Origin: LLD-282 sp964395835
GTDB lineage: Bacteria > Pseudomonadota > Gammaproteobacteria > Berkiellales > Berkiellaceae
Assembly (NCBI GenBank): GCA_964395835.1
Contig: CAYNBJ010000009.1
Span: forward strand, 1 to 39,825
Direction of reading: 5' to 3'
Length of the DNA: 39,825 nucleotides
A program made the translations under genes and the position numbers. The notes below the pieces were generated by a model that made no database searches, was not told the origin of the DNA, and saw nothing but the letters and a program-made list of their open reading frames with translations. This document shows, in pieces, positions 34,896 through 39,825 of the stretch (the first letter of the stretch is position 1; each line of letters begins with the position of its first letter).

Positions 34896-35666
34896 GTGAA
34901 ATGGCTTGACTCACACTGCCATCCTCATTTTTGGATTGGTGACAATACAGATGACTCTGTTGATCTTATTCAAACAGCTCAGCAACTAGAGGCCATGTTA
35001 ATGGTCTCAGTTGAGCCTAAAGATGCTGAAATTTTGAAAAGACTAGCGAGCAAAGCGCCAAATCTTCATTGGTCGGTAGGTATCCATCCCTGCCACTGTG
35101 ATGAGTTAGACGATCTAGAAAGTTATGATGAATTGTTTCAACAATACTCAGATTGTCACGCGATAGGGGAGAGCGGTCTTGATCGTTTCCATAATTCCGA
35201 TCCCGCCTCTCTGCGCCGTCAATCAGATTTTTTCGAATATCACTTACATCAGGCAAAAATCTTAAAAAAACCATTGATCGTACACACTCGTCAAGCCTCT
35301 ACTGAAACATTAGAATTTTTAAAATCGCATCGAGGCATAAGAGGTGTCATTCACTGCTTTACAGAGTCTTTAGAGTTTGCAAGAAGCGTTTTGGATCTAG
35401 GATGGATGATCTCTTTTTCAGGTATTTTAACTTTTCCAAAAGCCCATGAGCTCAGGACTGTTGCATCATTTGTACCGCAAGATAGAATTCTAATCGAAAC
35501 TGATGCGCCCTATCTTGCACCCTCACCTGTGAGAGGCAAGCCAAATCGGCCAGAATATGTACAATATATAGGATCATATCTTGCGCAACTGCGGGGTCTC
35601 TCTGAAGAAAATCTTAAGGAAATTTTATGGAAAAATTATTCCGATTTTCTCTCTTTAAACATTTAG
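34896..35666 (+). CDS. TatD-family metal-dependent hydrolase
   Basis: This 256-residue TIM-barrel DNase-type hydrolase has all metal ligands: His7 and His9 (DSHCHPH), Glu92 (GESGLDRF), His130 (VHTRQ), His153 (IHCFTE) and Asp203 (ETDAPYL). It resembles YcfH/TatD proteins, which have 3'-5' nuclease or D-aminoacyl-tRNA deacylase-like activities; the actual substrate is not fixed. The start is GTG, with AAGGA about 10 bases upstream, 6 bp after rne, so it is co-transcribed. Its last 40 bp overlap the next gene. Confidence 0.93.
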   Translation: MKWLDSHCHPHFWIGDNTDDSVDLIQTAQQLEAMLMVSVEPKDAEILKRLASKAPNLHWSVGIHPCHCDELDDLESYDELFQQYSDCHAIGESGLDRFHNSDPASLRRQSDFFEYHLHQAKILKKPLIVHTRQASTETLEFLKSHRGIRGVIHCFTESLEFARSVLDLGWMISFSGILTFPKAHELRTVASFVPQDRILIETDAPYLAPSPVRGKPNRPEYVQYIGSYLAQLRGLSEENLKEILWKNYSDFLSLNI

Positions 35667-36343
35667 CTTTTTATTGCTTTTTTTTATATCCATTTTCTCT
35701 TCTTGACGCATCTCCGCGTGTCCTATTAATTCATGGACTTGGCAGATCGTCATTTTCCATGCACCGATTGCAAGAAGCACTTGAAAAAAATGGTTATAAT
35801 TGCCAATCATTAACATATCCAAGATTTGGTTTTTCATTTGAGGAAGCTGTCAATATTTTACAACAACAAATCATTCTCAATCATGATGAGCCTATTCATT
35901 TTATTGGTCACTCACTCGGAGGATTGCTCAGTTTACAAATACGCGACCAATTGCCTCCCGCTTATCAAGGTTTGTGCATAACGATTGGATCTCCATTTAA
36001 AGGCAGCTTTTATCTAGATCAAGATTCTTGGATTTATAATTTTATCATTCATCCCTTTTATGGTGAAATCGCTTCAAATTTACTGAGTATTGACGATATT
36101 CTCTTCAAGATTCAAAATCGAAAAAATGTTCACTGTCTGTGTGGAACAGATTGCGAATATCCTATTGTTTCATCATGTTACAATCTTACTGAGCCTCACG
36201 ATTGTTTTGTCGCGACTGATTCTGCATTAGGCTTTGAATGTGAGCAAAAAATTTCCTATCCTCTCAATCATAATGCATTAATAAAAAGCCATGATGTTTT
36301 TGCAACATGCATAGCCATTTTAAATTCTCATGCTCAGTCATGA
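35627..36343 (+). CDS. Exported lipase-like alpha/beta hydrolase
   Basis: This protein has 238 residues. Residues 1-28 (MEKLFRFSLFKHLAFYCFFL, then YPFSLLDA) form a likely signal peptide. The mature part opens with VLLIHGLGRSSFSM (oxyanion region); the nucleophile is Ser96 in GHSLGG; Asp192 in EPHDCFVATDSAL and His222 in KSHDVF complete a likely triad. ITIGSPFKGS and the Cys-rich CLCGTDCEYPIVSSC segment suggest a periplasmic or secreted protein with disulfides. It is closest to PGAP1/triacylglycerol-lipase-like hydrolases. AAGGA lies 6 bases before the ATG. It overlaps tatD by 40 bp and the next gene by 14 bp, so the four plus-strand genes act as one unit. Confidence 0.82.
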   Translation: MEKLFRFSLFKHLAFYCFFLYPFSLLDASPRVLLIHGLGRSSFSMHRLQEALEKNGYNCQSLTYPRFGFSFEEAVNILQQQIILNHDEPIHFIGHSLGGLLSLQIRDQLPPAYQGLCITIGSPFKGSFYLDQDSWIYNFIIHPFYGEIASNLLSIDDILFKIQNRKNVHCLCGTDCEYPIVSSCYNLTEPHDCFVATDSALGFECEQKISYPLNHNALIKSHDVFATCIAILNSHAQS

Positions 36344-37508
36344 ACCTTCATTTTTAGGTTTAGAATATTCGCTTTTATGGGGAGTGCTGGGCGTTTTTTT
36401 TCTTTATTACGGCTATGTCTTTTTATTTTTATTTTTTAGTTTAGCTCTTATACATAGACCCTCTTTTTGGATAGGAATAATCTGGGGACTGACATTAATT
36501 TATCTACCCTATCAAATTAGCCAATCCATACAAGAAACGACCGTTTTATGCTCTTCGCGATCATGTTGTCTGAAATCATGGAGCAACGTTGGAATTTTTA
36601 TTCCTGTACATTTACAATCTTATACCCCGCATAGTCTCTATAAAATCGAATCCCTTGTTTTAAAACATTCACAATCTGAGATATTCACTGCTCCGTTTTT
36701 AGAGGGGCAAAAACCACAAATGATATCGCGCTCTACTCACTGCACACCCCACTTGAAAAATTCAGAGGCATTTTTTCAAGCATATTTATGGGGACAGTAT
36801 CAAGCACCCAACCCCTGGGGACAAATCATGTCTTCTCTTGGTTTGGCACATTTATTATGTTTTTCTGGATGGCACGCACAAAAAATATTTTTTTATACCC
36901 AAAGTAGACTCTATCTTTTTACCCCCTTATGTATAGGTTATTTTGTTTATATAGCCTATAGTTTTCCTTTTCTTTGTGCATTTTTTAAAATTGTATTAAA
37001 AAAATTGTTTCCCAAAAATCATCGCATTGTCTTTTTAGCGCCACTGATCTCCCTGATATTCCAACCTCTTAGCTGGACAACCTGGAGCTTTTGGCTAACG
37101 ATATATTATTTTTTACTTATTGAGTTAAAAGGATTTTCTTATAACATTTTAAAAATCTCTTCAATAGGTTGGCCAATCATTTTTGGTCAGCCAATTTATT
37201 GTTTTTCTTTTTTGATTGGTATTTCTCTTGAAAATTATTTTGAACATCTTTTTTGTGCAGGAATCATTTTATATCTTTGCTCGTCTATCAGCCCGGAGTT
37301 TATCGAAACATCACTCTCATCGACGTTAGAAATTGCTCAATCCTCTCTTTCGCTGGACTATCAGATCACAGTTGATACTTTTTGGGGATGGATAATCATA
37401 ACAAGCATTTTCATTTTCTCACCAAATAAAGAAGTCTTTGAAAACAGCCATACATTCTGGAAAGCACTCAGAGCGCAAAAATTTTCAAATAAACCGATAT
37501 CTTATTAA
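36330..37508 (+). CDS. ComEC/Rec2-like membrane protein lacking the nuclease domain
   Basis: This protein has 392 residues, with hydrophobic segments at the N-terminus (about 10-65) and through the C-terminal half, and a soluble stretch at about 75-165. Residues of about 172-184 (LAHLLCFSGWHAQ) match the hallmark H-L-L-x-x-S-G-x-H of the ComEC competence domain, and PLSWTTWSFWLTIYYFLLIE corresponds to its later P-x-S-x-x-S-x-x-F-x-L-S helix. The order (membrane pair, soluble OB-like region, competence domain) is that of ComEC, the channel for single-stranded DNA uptake. The usual C-terminal metallo-beta-lactamase domain is absent and the length is about half. It may be a reduced or inactive channel. 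It overlaps the lipase gene by 14 bp. Confidence 0.65.
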   Translation: MLSHEPSFLGLEYSLLWGVLGVFFLYYGYVFLFLFFSLALIHRPSFWIGIIWGLTLIYLPYQISQSIQETTVLCSSRSCCLKSWSNVGIFIPVHLQSYTPHSLYKIESLVLKHSQSEIFTAPFLEGQKPQMISRSTHCTPHLKNSEAFFQAYLWGQYQAPNPWGQIMSSLGLAHLLCFSGWHAQKIFFYTQSRLYLFTPLCIGYFVYIAYSFPFLCAFFKIVLKKLFPKNHRIVFLAPLISLIFQPLSWTTWSFWLTIYYFLLIELKGFSYNILKISSIGWPIIFGQPIYCFSFLIGISLENYFEHLFCAGIILYLCSSISPEFIETSLSSTLEIAQSSLSLDYQITVDTFWGWIIITSIFIFSPNKEVFENSHTFWKALRAQKFSNKPISY

Positions 37509-37712
37509 AAAGCATATAAATCGCATAATATAAATGACGCTATATAGAAAATTACATGATTTGGATAAATCTTAACCCACATCAGCATAGTCAGCTCAAG
37601 TCTAAAGCATGAACAAAATATTCATGCAAAATAAGTCTCATAAAAAAGTTCGAATTTCATTGAAAATAAATCCATGCTCTGTTTTTTAATATTACTTTTC
37701 AAAAAAATTGCC

Positions 37713-39749
37713 CTATACATTGTGACCCAGCTTTTTTTTAATATGAATAGTATGAGCAGAATGGAGACTCCTTGGAATTCTTTTCATCTTTGAGGAGAAA
37801 GCAGAAAGGCCTGTCTTGTCGGTCTCATTATTTTGGACAATAAGACGATCTCTCATAAAAGATAGATATGCACCCTGCTCAAGTAACTGAGACATCATTT
37901 TAACATGACCCTTGCGAGCGGCTATACACAGCGCTGTTTCTCCATTTTCATTCGTATATTCTTTCAATTGCTCTGATGAATAACGTTGAATAATTCGCAT
38001 ATATCCATGCTCCACAGCTTGAAAGAGCAAGCAACTTTGAAGCAATTGTAAATTTACTCGATCGATAGAACCAAACTTCGCAATTTTTTTACTTTCCAAT
38101 CTGGGTGATATCACTCTATTATGATCAATATCTTTTTCTAGAATCATCAATAAACGTTTTTCTGTGCAGTGTGTTTTATTTAAATCTAATGATCCAGACA
38201 ACAGATCCATAACGATATTTTCATGACTAATTTGCGCACTATCAATATATTCGCTGATTGTGTTACATTTTTCATGATTATTTTTTCGGATGTAGTAGCC
38301 AAAATCAGACGATTGAGGGTTGATTGAGCGGTCAAAAGGATCATGTCCTGCCTCAAGCAAAAATTTGAGAGATTCTACTGCACCTGCATAAGCAGCTAAA
38401 GTTGCTGCAGTTGCTCCTGCTTTGTTTTTTATATCGATATCAGCACCAGCCCGAATAAGAGCGGCCACAATCTCTACCTGATCGAGTGACAATGCATACA
38501 TCAGTGCTGTCATACCCTCAAAATCAGAAAGATTGATATCAACTCCAGCCCCGATCAGGGCATAAATCAGATCTTTCTCACCACACACTAGCGCCCACAT
38601 AAGAGCAGTTTGACCATTGTAGCTTTGCTCATCATGATATGGGCTATGTTTTAAAAGTGCCAATAAGACTTCTAGATTGTTTTGACTGTGCTTTAGCTGA
38701 TCTTGGAATTGATATCTCACCATCACATCTTTTCTACGCAACACCGTCATAAAAAACAAATGTATGACATTAACATGATCTTTTTTTGCTACTACTGTTC
38801 GATTCGCACCTGCTGCAAGAATCATTTTAATCAGATCGAGATGATCAAACAAAGCGACCACTGATAGTAACAGTGAATTTAAATATTCCTCATTGAGTAG
38901 ATTTTTATTTACGCCAAATTCGATCAAACTCTGAAAAATTTCGAAATGATCTTTATCTATCTCCCAGGACCATGGTTTTTGATTTGATGCTGCATCATAA
39001 AAATTTTTCTGGAAATGATGAATCAACGCATTGATAGCTTTATCCACATGAACATATTTTTTCTCTGTTAAATCTTCAATATCTAAACTTGCACCTGCTT
39101 TAAAAAGCTCTTTCATTGGCTCTATATGACCAACTGTGATAGCCAATTCGATAGCATAACTCAGAGCGGTTTTTCCATTGTGATCGCTCATCTCAATGTC
39201 AACACCTGCGTTAATCAATTTTTGAATCACCTCCAGATTACTAGACATGCATGCATACATAAGCGCGGTTTTGCCATGTTGATCGATAACATCAATCACA
39301 ATGCCAGCCTCAATAAAAGCACGTAACTTATAGTTCAACGTATTTTTTATACAAATCAAAATAGTGTTGTTGATATTTAAACCTAATTTCCACAAAAAAA
39401 TATAACAATCTGTATCAATATTATCCAAAAGAGAGATGTTTTTTAAAATATTGTTCAAATATATCTGAATATCCTCTCTCAATGGGCGTCCCCCGTGCTC
39501 CAATATTAACATTTTTAAACATTCAAATTGACCATATCTTAAAGCCATGTCAAGAGCTGATTTTAATTCTTGTGTGTAAAACTTTTGATCCACCTGATCT
39601 AGGATGATTTTATTAAGAACTTGTGCGTACCCACACATTATGATTGCTTTTACAAAAGAACAGTCAGTGATATGCACTTGCAACAAAGGACGCCCAAGCC
39701 TTTCTAAAAAAACATCCTGCGAACAGATAATTTTTGTTTGATGAGACAT
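37713..39749 (-). CDS. Ankyrin-repeat protein C
   Basis: This protein has 678 residues with no signal peptide or membrane segment. Ankyrin repeats occur in two blocks and one late copy: about 155-230 (GKTALMYACMSSNLEVIQKL, GKTALSYAIELAITVGHIEP), about 375-475 (GQTALMWALVCGEKDLIYAL, GMTALMYALSLDQVEIVAAL, GATAATLAAYAGAVESLKFL) and about 600-630 (GETALCIAARKGHVKMMSQL). Near 530 the motif DLNKTHCTEKRLLMILEKDI resembles the one in ankyrin protein A, so the two may share a non-ankyrin module. The C-terminus is basic (HIKKKLGHNV). AAGG lies just before the ATG. It is convergent with the ComEC-like gene. The role is unknown; a host-directed effector is one possibility. Confidence 0.87.
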   Translation of the reverse strand: MSHQTKIICSQDVFLERLGRPLLQVHITDCSFVKAIIMCGYAQVLNKIILDQVDQKFYTQELKSALDMALRYGQFECLKMLILEHGGRPLREDIQIYLNNILKNISLLDNIDTDCYIFLWKLGLNINNTILICIKNTLNYKLRAFIEAGIVIDVIDQHGKTALMYACMSSNLEVIQKLINAGVDIEMSDHNGKTALSYAIELAITVGHIEPMKELFKAGASLDIEDLTEKKYVHVDKAINALIHHFQKNFYDAASNQKPWSWEIDKDHFEIFQSLIEFGVNKNLLNEEYLNSLLLSVVALFDHLDLIKMILAAGANRTVVAKKDHVNVIHLFFMTVLRRKDVMVRYQFQDQLKHSQNNLEVLLALLKHSPYHDEQSYNGQTALMWALVCGEKDLIYALIGAGVDINLSDFEGMTALMYALSLDQVEIVAALIRAGADIDIKNKAGATAATLAAYAGAVESLKFLLEAGHDPFDRSINPQSSDFGYYIRKNNHEKCNTISEYIDSAQISHENIVMDLLSGSLDLNKTHCTEKRLLMILEKDIDHNRVISPRLESKKIAKFGSIDRVNLQLLQSCLLFQAVEHGYMRIIQRYSSEQLKEYTNENGETALCIAARKGHVKMMSQLLEQGAYLSFMRDRLIVQNNETDKTGLSAFSSKMKRIPRSLHSAHTIHIKKKLGHNV

Positions 39750-39825
39750 ATGCCTTACAATGCTCGTGACTAAGGCATCATTCTCTGGTGAGATCCACCA
39801 AAACCCGTCTTTTCTAAAATCATTT

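Noticed and set aside
1..39825. CRISPR array, tRNA/rRNA genes, insertion sequences, phage genes, replication origin
   Set aside because: I looked for repeat-spacer arrays, cloverleaf-like arms with GGTTCAAAT-type loops, transposase motifs, integrase motifs and clustered TTATCCACA boxes, and saw none that could be supported.

Overview
The window is AT-rich bacterial DNA, most likely from a host-associated gammaproteobacterium. The best evidence is the block at 27703-34889: rne is divergent from a tight rluC-sppA-maf(yceF)-yceD-rpmF-plsX series, a gene order known from gammaproteobacteria such as Pseudomonas. The L32 protein also starts with the gammaproteobacterial form MAVQQNK, and Hda is of the gammaproteobacterial kind. 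Three ankyrin-repeat proteins, very large autotransporters and many low-complexity AT-rich gaps suggest a symbiont or intracellular lifestyle. That lifestyle is inference, and I cannot name the genus.

Layout. 1-9642 (minus): two tandem giant autotransporter-type genes. The 2161-residue one has its own beta-barrel; the other runs off the left edge. 9861-12902 (plus): a two-gene ABC importer with a fused double permease and an ATPase carrying a C-terminal extension, with no binding protein nearby. 12907-18166: a small membrane-anchored protein, hda, thymidine kinase overlapping hda tail to tail, a possible 66-residue protein, an archaeal/eukaryotic-type proline tRNA ligase, a degraded or very small minus-strand gene, and a serine esterase. 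18517-23801 (plus): two paralogous ankyrin proteins that share a nearly identical 491-bp DNA patch inside otherwise diverged genes. 24250-26881 (minus): three unrecognised proteins, two with N-terminal membrane anchors that may be distant paralogues of each other. 26882-27702: 821 bp without a recognisable gene, where fabH/fabD would be expected. 27703-32117 (minus): the plsX-to-rluC operon. 32466-37508 (plus): rne-tatD-lipase-like-ComEC-like, closely packed or overlapping. 37713-39749 (minus): a third ankyrin protein.

How the genes work together. The housekeeping block links RNA processing (RNase E, RluC), ribosome assembly (L32, YceD), nucleotide clean-up (Maf), membrane proteolysis (SppA) and phospholipid synthesis (PlsX). 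Hda would restrain DnaA after initiation. The autotransporters and ankyrin proteins are the likely host-interface genes. No tRNA, rRNA, CRISPR array, transposase or phage gene was seen. The features most worth a second look are the gene-conversion-like patch in the ankyrin pair, the foreign-type ProRS, the ComEC-like protein without a nuclease domain, and the start region of hda.
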